Positions 14,684-22,956 of a stretch of 31,354 bases of DNA are shown in pieces. The notes below the pieces were generated by a model that ran no database searches, was not told the origin of the DNA, and saw only the letters and a program-made list of their open reading frames with translations. This DNA is from Deltaproteobacteria bacterium. GTDB taxonomy: Bacteria; Desulfobacterota; DSM-4660; Desulfatiglandales; Desulfatiglandaceae. The DNA lies in contig DUZB01000002.1 in the NCBI GenBank assembly GCA_013349725.1, forward strand, positions 3,093-34,446, given 5' to 3'. The number at the start of each line of letters is the position of its first letter. Within the stretch, counting starts at the first letter, position 1. Made by a program: the position numbers and the translations under genes.

Positions 14684-15280
14684 TTACTTTACCAGCCCCT
14701 CAAAAACCACCACCCGTTCAATATCACCGGCGATGAAATTAAACGCCCCTTCCTTTACTTTAACGGGAACAGTCAGATCGGGAACCCCTTTCCACCATCT
14801 TTCAAGGGTATCCCAACTGGTCCAGCCTTTTTCCTTCAGCGTGAATCCACCCGTTACCAGCAGGCTCAGAAGCGCCGATCGAACCGTGATCAGCGTGGTG
14901 GTCCTCACGTGACTGGTCTTCCCCGCCGGAATCCAGTAGGAATCCTGGTTGTTGAATGTGACCACGTCAAAATCTTCATCAAAGCTCACAGTGAACTGGA
15001 TCCCTTCCAGAAGGATCGGATAGGGATTGGGGTTATGGACGTTGAAAAGAAAACTCATGGGCATAAAAGCCCCGCGGTCATCCGGATCCCCCTTTACCGT
15101 TTTCGTTCCTTTTGAATAATACCAGTATCCGTCATACTGCGGGACTTCCATGGATTCCAGCGTAATCACCGGATTCTTTAGATTCTCGGTTGTGGGCTTT
15201 ACGGAAGTAGTTACACAAGCCATCAGGCCCAGACTCAGGCCAAACATAAGGACTGTCAAAAAAGCCAGCTTTTTCTTCAT
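14684..15280 (-). CDS. LEA14-like (WHy domain) lipoprotein
   Basis: A 198-residue exported lipoprotein. The N-terminus has a basic MKKK, a hydrophobic core and the lipobox LMAC with the acylated cysteine at residue 22. The mature part contains PMSFLFNVHNPNPYPILLEGI, the NPN motif of LEA2/WHy (water stress and hypersensitive response) domains. It then has a beta-rich segment and a second half containing KEGAFNFIAGDIERVVVFEGLVK. The domain is a small beta sandwich of unknown biochemical role in bacteria. GGGGG lies upstream of the ATG. It lies between livF (108-base gap) and the degenerate ligase, so it is probably co-transcribed with the liv genes and ends at the terminator at 14619-14667. Confidence 0.8.
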   Translation of the reverse strand: MKKKLAFLTVLMFGLSLGLMACVTTSVKPTTENLKNPVITLESMEVPQYDGYWYYSKGTKTVKGDPDDRGAFMPMSFLFNVHNPNPYPILLEGIQFTVSFDEDFDVVTFNNQDSYWIPAGKTSHVRTTTLITVRSALLSLLVTGGFTLKEKGWTSWDTLERWWKGVPDLTVPVKVKEGAFNFIAGDIERVVVFEGLVK

Positions 15281-15388
15281 AATAGACCCCCTATCAGATT
15301 GGTGTTTCAGGTCCCTGTATCCATTTTCCTTCCGGGCATTCTCATTGCTTCATAGAGAAGCCCGCCGAAACAAAAGGGGAAAACGGCA

Positions 15389-16198
15389 TCAGGACAACCA
15401 TCTTTTTCTTCTCTTGTAATGCTTTACATCGCGAAAACTCTTCTTCTCGCCCTTTCCGCCCATACCAAGATAGAAATCTTTTATATCCTCGTTCTGAATC
15501 AGTTTTTCCGAAGGATCATCCATTACAATCCTTCCCGTCTCCATCACGTAGGCATAAGGCGCCACAGTCAGGGCAAGCTTGACGTTCTGTTCCACGAGAA
15601 GGATCGATATCTTCTCCTCGGAATTCAGCTTCGTCAGAATATTAAAGATCTCATGAATGAGCATGGGCGCAAGACCCATGGAAGGCTCATCCAGCAACAC
15701 CAGCTTCGGTTCGGTCATCAAGGCCCGTCCCACCACGACCATCTGCTGTTCACCACCGCTTACAAACCCCGCCGTTTCTCCACGTTTCTGAATGAGCCGG
15801 GGAAAATAGTGGTATACCATTTGAAGACCATCTTTTACGGTGCCTGTCTTTCTGAGATGAGCCCCCACCTTGAGGTTTTCTTCAACGGTCAGGTGCTCAA
15901 AAATCCTACGGCCCTCAATGACCTGGATGATCCCTTTTCTGGCAATATTTGCAGCCTTTTCGTGGTGAATCCGCTCGCCCTCAAATTCGATGGATCCGTC
16001 GGTCACTTCCCCGTCTTCCACTTTCAACAGCCCGGAAATGGCCTTGAGAGTCGTGCTCTTCCCGGCGCCGTTGGCGCCAAGAAGAGCCACGATCCCTCCC
16101 GGAGGCACGTTAATGGAAACCCCCTTGAGGACCAGAATAACCTCGTGATACTTGACCTCGATATTTTTGATGCTGAGTATAGCCTCGGATGTCTCCAA
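15389..16198 (-). CDS. livF: Branched-chain amino acid-type ABC transporter ATPase, LivF family
   Basis: One of the two ATP-hydrolysing subunits of a LivFGHM-type importer. It has Walker A GANGAGKST, Q-loop region GIIQVIEGRRIFEHLTVEEN, signature VSGGEQQMV, and Walker B LVLLDEPSMGLAP. The frame is open from a TTG at 16213, but the TTG at 16198 has GGGAGGG six bases upstream, so the shorter start (about 269 residues) is used. The C-terminus is extended by a basic tail (VKHYKRRKRWLS), about 25 residues beyond the usual LivF end. It lies 34 bases after the binding-protein gene. Given the acyl-CoA ligases in the cluster, the substrate is more likely a carboxylic acid than leucine; that is inference. 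Confidence 0.93.
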   Translation of the reverse strand: METSEAILSIKNIEVKYHEVILVLKGVSINVPPGGIVALLGANGAGKSTTLKAISGLLKVEDGEVTDGSIEFEGERIHHEKAANIARKGIIQVIEGRRIFEHLTVEENLKVGAHLRKTGTVKDGLQMVYHYFPRLIQKRGETAGFVSGGEQQMVVVGRALMTEPKLVLLDEPSMGLAPMLIHEIFNILTKLNSEEKISILLVEQNVKLALTVAPYAYVMETGRIVMDDPSEKLIQNEDIKDFYLGMGGKGEKKSFRDVKHYKRRKRWLS

Positions 16199-16232
16199 GA
16201 GATGCCCTCCCAAAGGTCTTTTTTTGGTTCTG

Positions 16233-17477
16233 TTACCAGCCCAGCCAGTCTTTTTCCCACTGCTGGGGCCAGCGTGCCTTTATATCTACGCGCTCCACTT
16301 CCTGAAATACACCGCCTTTCCACTCTTGAATCAAACAGCCTGTGGCCGGACGATGATCGAACTCGGTATAACTCACGGGAGAAGCCCCCAGACCAAGTTC
16401 AAAATTGCGCATGGTCTCGAATCCCTTTTTCATAATCCCCTTACTGGTGAGATCCCCCGCCTTATCGGCGCGTTTCATGGCCTCCCAGAGCACCAGGGCG
16501 TCTCCCCATGCCTGGACGGTCCGGTTAAGCCTTTTCACCTGGGGGATACCCGGGTTGTATTGTGCGGCTGAAGCTACAACAAGATCCATGTTCGGGTAGT
16601 TCTGGCCAAAAAACGCATGGGGCGTACATCCCATTACCCCTTCCGCCGCTTCGCCGGCCAGCCGGGGCAGGTTTTCGTCAAATCCCCAGTTATTCACGAT
16701 CCAGTCGGCGCCAAGCCCCAGGGCAAAGGCATCCCGGATAGTCGCGGAGGTAGACATGGTCGTGTTTCCATGCCATACCACATCGGGTTTGAATTCCTTA
16801 AGCGCCATGATCTGGCTCTTGGTATCCAGAGCAAAAAGTGAAACGTCCTGATCGGGGCCGATCTCGAACCCCAGGAGTTCGGCATGGTTTTTGATCGCCT
16901 TGATGGGAGCGCTGCAGTAGGGCGACGCAAACATATAGGCACACGCCATTCTCGGTTTTCTCTTGTTGTAGTCGGCCTTCTGGGGCCATTTTTTATCAAA
17001 CCAGGCCGTTAATGCCGACCTTGCGTTGGTTGAGTAGTCCGATGAAAAGAAAAGGTTGTAGGGTGTTTTTGCAGGGTTGGTCAAATGAGCTGAATAGGAG
17101 GCCGAAACATAGGGGATCTCATCCTTATTTACCGTGGGAGAAAGCGCCTCGGTATCGCCGGTGCCCCACCCCATGATGGCGATAACTCCAAGTCTTTTGA
17201 GAAGTTTATATTTGGTAATGGCTTCGGGGATACGATACCCGTAGTCGAACCAGGTGTATTTTATTTGTTTTCCGTTTACTCCGCCGACGGAATTGATGTA
17301 TTTGAAGGCTTCTGCCATACCGATGGCATAATCCTTGCCCACATCCGAGGTAGCTCCGGTACAATCCATCAGACCGCCGACTTTAATGTCTTTGGCTGTG
17401 GCGATCCCAGAGAACCCCATAAGAAACAAAACCGCCAGAAACGCAACCAAAAGCCGTAGTACTATGCTCTTTTTCAT
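16233..17477 (-). CDS. Periplasmic substrate-binding protein of LivJ/LivK type
   Basis: A 414-residue type I periplasmic binding protein. A Sec signal peptide (MKKSIVLRLLVAFLAVLFL, cleavage near ATA-KD) is followed by IKVGGLMDCTGATSDVGKDY, the ligand-binding fold start of the ANF/Peripla_BP_6 family, then GWGTGDTEALSPTVNKDEIPYVSASYSAH in short blocks. An upstream extension is open to 17672, but the ATG at 17477 has AAGGGGG and begins the signal peptide. It is longer than LivJ (about 367) and resembles the aromatic or fatty-acid-like binding proteins found with acyl-CoA ligases. It lies between livM and livF. The ligand cannot be decided from the sequence. Confidence 0.9.
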   Translation of the reverse strand: MKKSIVLRLLVAFLAVLFLMGFSGIATAKDIKVGGLMDCTGATSDVGKDYAIGMAEAFKYINSVGGVNGKQIKYTWFDYGYRIPEAITKYKLLKRLGVIAIMGWGTGDTEALSPTVNKDEIPYVSASYSAHLTNPAKTPYNLFFSSDYSTNARSALTAWFDKKWPQKADYNKRKPRMACAYMFASPYCSAPIKAIKNHAELLGFEIGPDQDVSLFALDTKSQIMALKEFKPDVVWHGNTTMSTSATIRDAFALGLGADWIVNNWGFDENLPRLAGEAAEGVMGCTPHAFFGQNYPNMDLVVASAAQYNPGIPQVKRLNRTVQAWGDALVLWEAMKRADKAGDLTSKGIMKKGFETMRNFELGLGASPVSYTEFDHRPATGCLIQEWKGGVFQEVERVDIKARWPQQWEKDWLGW

Positions 17478-17583
17478 CTGTTTCCCCCTTTTGCTGTTTG
17501 GTAAAGAACAACGAGTTGACTTATCAACATGAAGCCGAACAGGATCTAAAAGATGGTCACCTCCTTTCCGAAAGGATTGCAGA

Positions 17584-18684
17584 TTAATATGAAAATGGCC
17601 ACAGATTAAAGTAGTTTTTGGCCTGCCACCAGCGATAGGCAAGGCCGTTGGGTTCATAGATGAGAAATCCACAGATGGCCAGGCCGAAGGCCATGTCTTT
17701 GATGTAGGTAAATCCCATCAGGAGTTCAGGATAATAGTCCCCCATGGGAATCACCACCATCTGGAGAAGTTCCATGATGACCACCATGAAGATGGATCCA
17801 AAAATGGCCCCATGGATGGAGCCTACCCCCCCGATCAGGATAACCCCTACCAACCAGAGCGACCAGCCCCAGGTGAAATGTTCCGGACTAAGGGCGGCCG
17901 TATTGCATACCCAGAAGGCCCCGGCCATCCCTGCCATGAATCCGGCCACAAAAAAGGCGAGTAATTTATACCAGACAATATTAATTCCCAGGGCTTCCGC
18001 GGCGATATCGTTGTCCCGGATGGCCACCCATGCCCTTCCCGGTTTCGATCGAAGCAGATTGGCCAAAACGATCACCATGAGCGTCAGCATCACCGCCATG
18101 ACATAATAAATCCGAACTTCGCTTTCGATAACCCATGGCCCTATCTTGATGGTTCCCGGCGGCAGGGAAAATGCCTGACCCCTTCCGCCAATCTGGGAAA
18201 CGTACTGGGTCAGGATAAAATCCACCGTAATAAACTGGGCAGCCATGGTGGTAAGAATCAGATAAAAACCTTTTACCTTTGCGGATGGCAATCCGAAAAG
18301 CACGCTCCAGAGTCCGGCGACAATGCCCGCGGCAAGGATGCTTATGGGATAGGCCAGCCCCGCGTCCACGAGGACCTGAGGCCAGGGAAACTGGAGCACC
18401 AGCATCGTGCTGGTGTAGGCCCCGACCGCAATAAATGCGGAATGGCCTAATGTAATCAAACCGGTATATCCGATGAGGAGTTGCACTCCCAGAGCACCCA
18501 TGGCGGTGTATCCCACCATGGTCGCGACACTGATCCAGTATCCCGGCAGCATTAACGGGATAACCATAAATGTGATGAGCAGCAGCAGAATCATCTTGGA
18601 TTTAAGAAATGTCGTCTGCCACCAGCCCTGATCTTCTCCATAGTTCTGGTGATAATCACCGCACGGCAACCAAACACTGGACAT
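17584..18684 (-). CDS. livM: ABC transporter permease, LivM family
   Basis: A 366-residue inner-membrane permease. After about 25 cytoplasmic residues it has many hydrophobic helices (MILLLLITFMVIPLMLPGYW, GALGVQLLIGYTGLITLGHS, and others). It carries the family signatures GYTGLITLGHSAFIAVGAYT and the cytoplasmic coupling segment AWVAIRDNDIAAEALGINI. AGAFWVCNTAALSPEHFTW and GGVGSIHGAIFGS are also LivM features. AGAGG lies seven bases before the ATG. It partners with LivH and is fed by the binding protein encoded 106 bases downstream. Confidence 0.93.
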   Translation of the reverse strand: MSSVWLPCGDYHQNYGEDQGWWQTTFLKSKMILLLLITFMVIPLMLPGYWISVATMVGYTAMGALGVQLLIGYTGLITLGHSAFIAVGAYTSTMLVLQFPWPQVLVDAGLAYPISILAAGIVAGLWSVLFGLPSAKVKGFYLILTTMAAQFITVDFILTQYVSQIGGRGQAFSLPPGTIKIGPWVIESEVRIYYVMAVMLTLMVIVLANLLRSKPGRAWVAIRDNDIAAEALGINIVWYKLLAFFVAGFMAGMAGAFWVCNTAALSPEHFTWGWSLWLVGVILIGGVGSIHGAIFGSIFMVVIMELLQMVVIPMGDYYPELLMGFTYIKDMAFGLAICGFLIYEPNGLAYRWWQAKNYFNLWPFSY

Positions 18685-18879
18685 AGGATACCTCTTTCAA
18701 GTGAGCTAAAGTTGATGAAGCCGCAAAAAGGCGCAAAATTCGCAAAATTTCAGAAACGCATTCATAAAAATAAACAGGAACCATTCATAAAAATCTATTT
18801 GACTGAATTTTTACGAGAGTATCAAAGTTTAGCACGAAACCTTTTTTCTACTCGGCCTACTCCTTACTGCTTACTATTT

Positions 18880-19764
18880 CTACACTCGTTCAATCCGCTC
18901 CCAGCCCCAAAGGCCGTACGGTTTGAAAAGGAGAAAAACCGCCATAAATACAAAAGGAACGATTTCCTTGACCCCTCCTGGGAAATATTGATCCAGATAG
19001 GTCCCGGAAAAATTCTGGAGAAGCCCGATAGCAATCCCCCCCACAATGGCGCCCGGCACGGAATTGAGCCCACCCAGTACCACCGCGGGCAACACAAGCA
19101 GCCCCAGGTACCCCACGGAAATATTGATCCCGTTAATATTTCCTAAAAGCGCTCCCCCCACGCCGGCGCTCATGAAGGCGATGGCCCAGGCAGCCGCGTA
19201 CACGAATCTGGCGCTTACGCCCAGAGAAAGGGCGGCTGTTTCGTCATCGGCCGTGGCCTGCATGGAAAGCCCCCAGCGGGTGTACTTGAAAAACAGCACA
19301 AACACCACAAGAAGTACAATGGAAAGGATAAATGACCACAGATATACCGGAGATACCATGAGAATGCCGACGGTGATCGGTTTGAGTTCAAAAACGGCCG
19401 GGGTATAGACCTTTGTATCCGTTCCCCAGATAAACCCTACGAGGCCTTTGAGAAAAAAGGAGATCCCTACGGTCACCATAATGACGGCCAGAATGGGCTC
19501 CCCGATAAGTTTATCTAAAAAGATCCGCTCGGTGAGAAAACCCAGGATAATGCCTACGGCAAGGGTAAGAACAACAGAAAAGACAAAAGGAACTCCGGCA
19601 TTATAAAAGGACCAGGTCACATACGCTCCTACCAGAGTCAGCTCTCCCATGGCCAGATTAAGAACGCCTGAACATTTATAGATCAACACCCATCCCAGAG
19701 CCACTAACGCATAAATGCCGCCCACCATAATGCCTGTGGTCAAGGTCATAAAAAAGAGCTCCAT
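18880..19764 (-). CDS. livH: ABC transporter permease, LivH family
   Basis: A 294-residue integral membrane protein with about eight hydrophobic helices. It starts with LTTGIMVGGIYALVALGWVL and contains GVLNLAMGELTLVGAYV, the LivH N-terminal signature. The cytoplasmic loop reads MQATADDETAALSLGVS (EAA-like coupling region), followed by GGALLGNINGINISVGYLGL, VLGGLNSVPGAIVGG, and a C-terminus typical of the family. GGGGAGG lies before the ATG. Downstream, 195 bases without a gene (18685-18879) separate it from livM; that gap carries a 13-bp direct repeat CATTCATAAAAAT (18759 and 18782). Confidence 0.93.
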   Translation of the reverse strand: MELFFMTLTTGIMVGGIYALVALGWVLIYKCSGVLNLAMGELTLVGAYVTWSFYNAGVPFVFSVVLTLAVGIILGFLTERIFLDKLIGEPILAVIMVTVGISFFLKGLVGFIWGTDTKVYTPAVFELKPITVGILMVSPVYLWSFILSIVLLVVFVLFFKYTRWGLSMQATADDETAALSLGVSARFVYAAAWAIAFMSAGVGGALLGNINGINISVGYLGLLVLPAVVLGGLNSVPGAIVGGIAIGLLQNFSGTYLDQYFPGGVKEIVPFVFMAVFLLFKPYGLWGWERIERV

Positions 19765-19842
19765 TCCTTTCCTCCCCTTTCAAGTAAGCCGTATACATTA
19801 GGCAGTGCAAGCCAATAAGCTACCTACTCTTTACTCCCTTTC

Positions 19843-21765
19843 TCACGCACTGATTTTTTCGATGTGCAGGTCGGTTTTGATGCGTTGTTCCCTTCCATCC
19901 TCATAGGTGATGGTGGTATCCATATGTACCACATCCGCATCGGAATAAAGGGCGTTCACGATATCTTTGTATCTGTTTTCCACGAATGCCCGTTTCAGTT
20001 TCGATGTCCTTGTGAGCTCCTCGTCGTCCGCATCGAATACCTTGTAGAGATTCACAAATTTGCGTATCCTGGCCGGCCCCGGAAGATCCTTGTTTGCCTC
20101 CTGGATCTGCTTTTTGACAAGCTCGTAAACTTCCGGTTTCTGGGACAGCTCCGGATAACTGGTATAATTGAGCTTCTTGTCATCGGCCCATTTCCCCACC
20201 ACGGCATAATCTATACACATGACGGCCGAGATAAATTCCCTCTTGTCTCCGATAGCCCAGACTTCCCCTACAAAGGGGCTGAATTTCAATCTGGTCTCAA
20301 GATACTGCGGGGAAAACGGTCTTCCATCATTGAGGGTCATGACATCTTTGGAACGGTCAAACACCACCAGGTGACCGTCTTCATCAATAAATCCCCTGTC
20401 TCCCGAATACAGCCAGCCATCCACCAGGGTCTTTTTCGTGGCCTCGTCATTCTTGTAATATCCCTGAAAGACGGAGGGGCTCCTCGTAAGAATCTCCCCT
20501 TCTTCGGTAATCTTGATTTCGGTTTCCGGGATAGGAGTTCCAACCGTGTCGAATTTGATATCGCCGTCTCTATGAACGATGGAAATACCTGCCACTTCCG
20601 TCTGGCCGTATATCTGCTTCAGGTTGACTCCAAGAGCGTGAAAGAACTTGAAATGATCCGGGCCCATGGCGGCGCCGCCTGTATAGCAGTGTCGGAGCCT
20701 CGACATGCCCAGGTGATCTTTCAGTTTTTTCTGCATGGTCATGGAGGCGATCCAGTTCAGGAACTTCAGTCCCACTGAAACCGGCTTTTTTTCGAATTTC
20801 AGGCTGGCGACCTTGTACCCCACCTTGGTGCCTAATTCATACACCTTTCGCTTGATCCAGGTGGAATCAATATATTTCACCTGCACCTGACGCGTCATCC
20901 CTTCATACATTCTCGGGGGAGCAAACATCACATGGGGACCGATCTCCCTGATATTTTCCTGTGCCAGATCGGGTCCTTCAGGAAAATTAATCGTATACCC
21001 CATCTGAAGGCCGCACGATATGGACATCATCTGCTCCCCGATCCATGCAAAAGGAAGGTAGGAAACAAAATCATCCGTATCATAGCAGGGATCAACGGCC
21101 ATAAGGTTACGTCCCATGGTCAGCATATTCCAGTGGGAGAGGAGTGCACCCTTTGGAAGGGCCGTTGTGCCTGATGTGTAAAAAAGAAGACAGATGTCGT
21201 CGCCATGACCTTCATTGATCGTTTTTTCAAACAGGTCCGGTTTCTCCCGGTCAAGTTCTCTGCCCAACTCCTGAACCCTTTTCACACTGATCAGAAACTT
21301 CTGGTGATAATTCCTCATCCCTTTGGGATCATCCCACATGATAATGTCCAGTTTGGGACATGTATCCTTGATGGATAGGGCCTTATCCACTTCCTCCTGC
21401 GATTCTCCCACAAATATCTTTGCATCTGAATGGTCGATGATATACTTGACTTCATCCATCATGCAGTCCTGAAACAACCAAACCCCTATGGCGCCGGCGC
21501 ACATGGCGGCCATTTCGGCCCAGAGGCCTTCCGGACGATTGTCGCCGATCATGGCAACCTTGTCCCCACGCTTTAAACCAAGACTGACCATCCCGAGAGT
21601 GAGATATTTGACGTTTTCGTAATAATCCTGCCAGGTAAAAGGGATCCATATGCCGAACTCCTTCTCCCGCATGGCCACCTTTTTATCGCCATATTTCCTG
21701 CACTGGCTCAGAAAGAGCTTGGGAATTGTGAGTTCCTTGGTGATCTCAATCCCGGATCCTTTCAT
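19843..21765 (-). CDS. Long-chain acyl-CoA synthetase (AMP-forming)
   Basis: A 640-residue ANL-family ligase of the FadD15-like long-chain type. Canonical motifs are all present: P-loop FYTSGTTALPKGALLSH, YTGGAAMG, A5 YGQTEVAG, A7 WLYSGDRGFIDEDG, A8 DRSKDVMTLNDGRPFSPQYLE, and the A10 lysine in LTRTSKLKR. It would convert a carboxylic acid, ATP and CoA to acyl-CoA, AMP and pyrophosphate at the inner face of the membrane. It is inserted between livG (eight bases) and livH (78 bases), so import and activation of the same substrate is likely. Fatty or aromatic acids are both possible. Confidence 0.92.
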   Translation of the reverse strand: MKGSGIEITKELTIPKLFLSQCRKYGDKKVAMREKEFGIWIPFTWQDYYENVKYLTLGMVSLGLKRGDKVAMIGDNRPEGLWAEMAAMCAGAIGVWLFQDCMMDEVKYIIDHSDAKIFVGESQEEVDKALSIKDTCPKLDIIMWDDPKGMRNYHQKFLISVKRVQELGRELDREKPDLFEKTINEGHGDDICLLFYTSGTTALPKGALLSHWNMLTMGRNLMAVDPCYDTDDFVSYLPFAWIGEQMMSISCGLQMGYTINFPEGPDLAQENIREIGPHVMFAPPRMYEGMTRQVQVKYIDSTWIKRKVYELGTKVGYKVASLKFEKKPVSVGLKFLNWIASMTMQKKLKDHLGMSRLRHCYTGGAAMGPDHFKFFHALGVNLKQIYGQTEVAGISIVHRDGDIKFDTVGTPIPETEIKITEEGEILTRSPSVFQGYYKNDEATKKTLVDGWLYSGDRGFIDEDGHLVVFDRSKDVMTLNDGRPFSPQYLETRLKFSPFVGEVWAIGDKREFISAVMCIDYAVVGKWADDKKLNYTSYPELSQKPEVYELVKKQIQEANKDLPGPARIRKFVNLYKVFDADDEELTRTSKLKRAFVENRYKDIVNALYSDADVVHMDTTITYEDGREQRIKTDLHIEKISA

Positions 21766-21773
21766 GTCTTGTT

Positions 21774-22595
21774 CTACCTCCTTGTGGAGTAAAGATCATC
21801 TTCACCCAAATAGGCCTTTATCACGGCCGGGTTGGCCTGAACCTGCTCGGGAGTTCCATCCATGATCTGGTTGCCGAAGTTCAACACATTCACCTTGTGC
21901 GATATATCCATTACAACGCCCATATCGTGCTCCACCAGGATACAGGTAATTTTCCAACGCTCTTCCTCATTGATGTCTAATATAAACCGGGCCATGTCTT
22001 CCACCTCTTCCAGGTTCAGGCCGGCCAGAGGCTCATCCAGCAGGATCAGCTCAGGATTCAGTGCAAGGGCCCGTCCCAGTTCGACCCGTTTCTGCAGGCC
22101 ATAAGGAAGCATATGCGCAGGCTTGTCGCGAATGCTTTCGATTTCAAGCAGATCGATGATCTCTTCTTCAATAAACTGCCTCGAAGAAAGCTCTTCTTTT
22201 TTCGTTTTCCCGACGTAAATAGACCCGCTAAAAATACCGCTTTTGAGATGGACGTGTCTTCCAAGCCGGATATTGTCGAGGACCGTCATTCCCCCGAAAA
22301 GTTCGAGTTTTTGGAAGGTCCTCGAAATTCCCAGTTCAGCCCTCCTGTAGGGCCGCATGTTATTGACTTTCCGGCCTTTGTAGTAGATATTGCCCGCCTG
22401 CGGCTTGTAAAGACCGTTAATACAGTTCATCATGACCGTTTTTCCAGCACCATTAGGCCCGATAATCGAATGAATCTCACCTTTTCTGACTTCCAGATTT
22501 ACTCCGGCCAAGGCGGTCACCTTGCCAAAGGACATATGAACGTCTTCAAGCTTCAGGATGATATCACCTTCTTTAAATTCCCCAACCTGATTCAT
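21774..22595 (-). CDS. livG: Branched-chain amino acid-type ABC transporter ATPase, LivG family
   Basis: ATP-binding subunit with Walker A GPNGAGKT, Q-loop GISRTFQKLELFGGMTVLDN, the LivG-type signature LPYGLQKRVELGRAL, and Walker B LILLDEPLAGLN. The family C-terminus is NVLNFGNQIMDGTPEQVQANPAVIKAYLGED. A GTG at 22601 is in frame, but the ATG at 22595, nine bases after GGAGG, is the better start (about 273 residues). It is the first gene of the eight-gene cluster that ends at the degenerate acyl-CoA ligase. The cluster separates livG and livF by five genes, unlike the adjacent livGF of enteric bacteria. Confidence 0.93.
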   Translation of the reverse strand: MNQVGEFKEGDIILKLEDVHMSFGKVTALAGVNLEVRKGEIHSIIGPNGAGKTVMMNCINGLYKPQAGNIYYKGRKVNNMRPYRRAELGISRTFQKLELFGGMTVLDNIRLGRHVHLKSGIFSGSIYVGKTKKEELSSRQFIEEEIIDLLEIESIRDKPAHMLPYGLQKRVELGRALALNPELILLDEPLAGLNLEEVEDMARFILDINEEERWKITCILVEHDMGVVMDISHKVNVLNFGNQIMDGTPEQVQANPAVIKAYLGEDDLYSTRR

Positions 22596-22601
22596 AGTCA
22601 C

Positions 22602-22956
22602 GGGCCTCCAGACATTTTTTTATAATGGTTGCTGCATTGTAATGTACTGCAAAGTCTGCCCTGAAGGCAACTTCAGATATGCACGGCAGCTCTCGAAGAG
22701 ATACACCGTCTATCCTGATCAGGGCTTTTTGCTGAAAATACTTTTTGTGTAAAATTAAGATGGTAAGGAATGGTCATAATTTATTGAGCTGTTTCCTTAA
22801 TGTTCGAAGGGCCTAAACCATAAATGACTCAGGTTGATTACGGAAATTCATACAATTATATAAGTCAACATACAAGCCTTTTTCGTAAGCAGGGCATACC
22901 ATTACCCGGTCAGGGTTTTTTTGTCAACATGTTTTGCTAACTTGGTATTAAAATTC
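22602..22956 (-). promoter_or_regulatory. Non-coding upstream region of the liv/acyl-CoA ligase cluster
   Basis: No gene is visible. On the minus strand there is a perfect TTGACA at 22927-22922, but the hexamer 17 bases later (TAATGG) is a poor -10. A TATAAT lies at 22860-22855 without a well-spaced -35. Closer to livG are the 10-bp palindrome CCTGATCAGG (22714-22723) and the small hairpin CTCT-TCG-AGAG (about 22690-22700), which could be regulator sites. The dGTPase gene upstream ends at 22957 with no terminator hairpin that I can see. Confidence 0.35.

Noticed and set aside
15419..16435. Plus-strand open frame (338 codons) across livF and the end of the binding-protein gene
   Set aside because: It spans two well-supported minus-strand genes and their junction, has no ribosome binding site and no family resemblance.
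18759..18794. 13-bp direct repeat CATTCATAAAAAT in the livH-livM gap
   Set aside because: Only two AT-rich copies spaced 23 bases apart; too simple to interpret as an operator or duplication scar.
19864..20778. Plus-strand open frame (304 codons) opposite the long-chain acyl-CoA synthetase
   Set aside because: A shadow of the antisense coding frame; no domain and no start signal.
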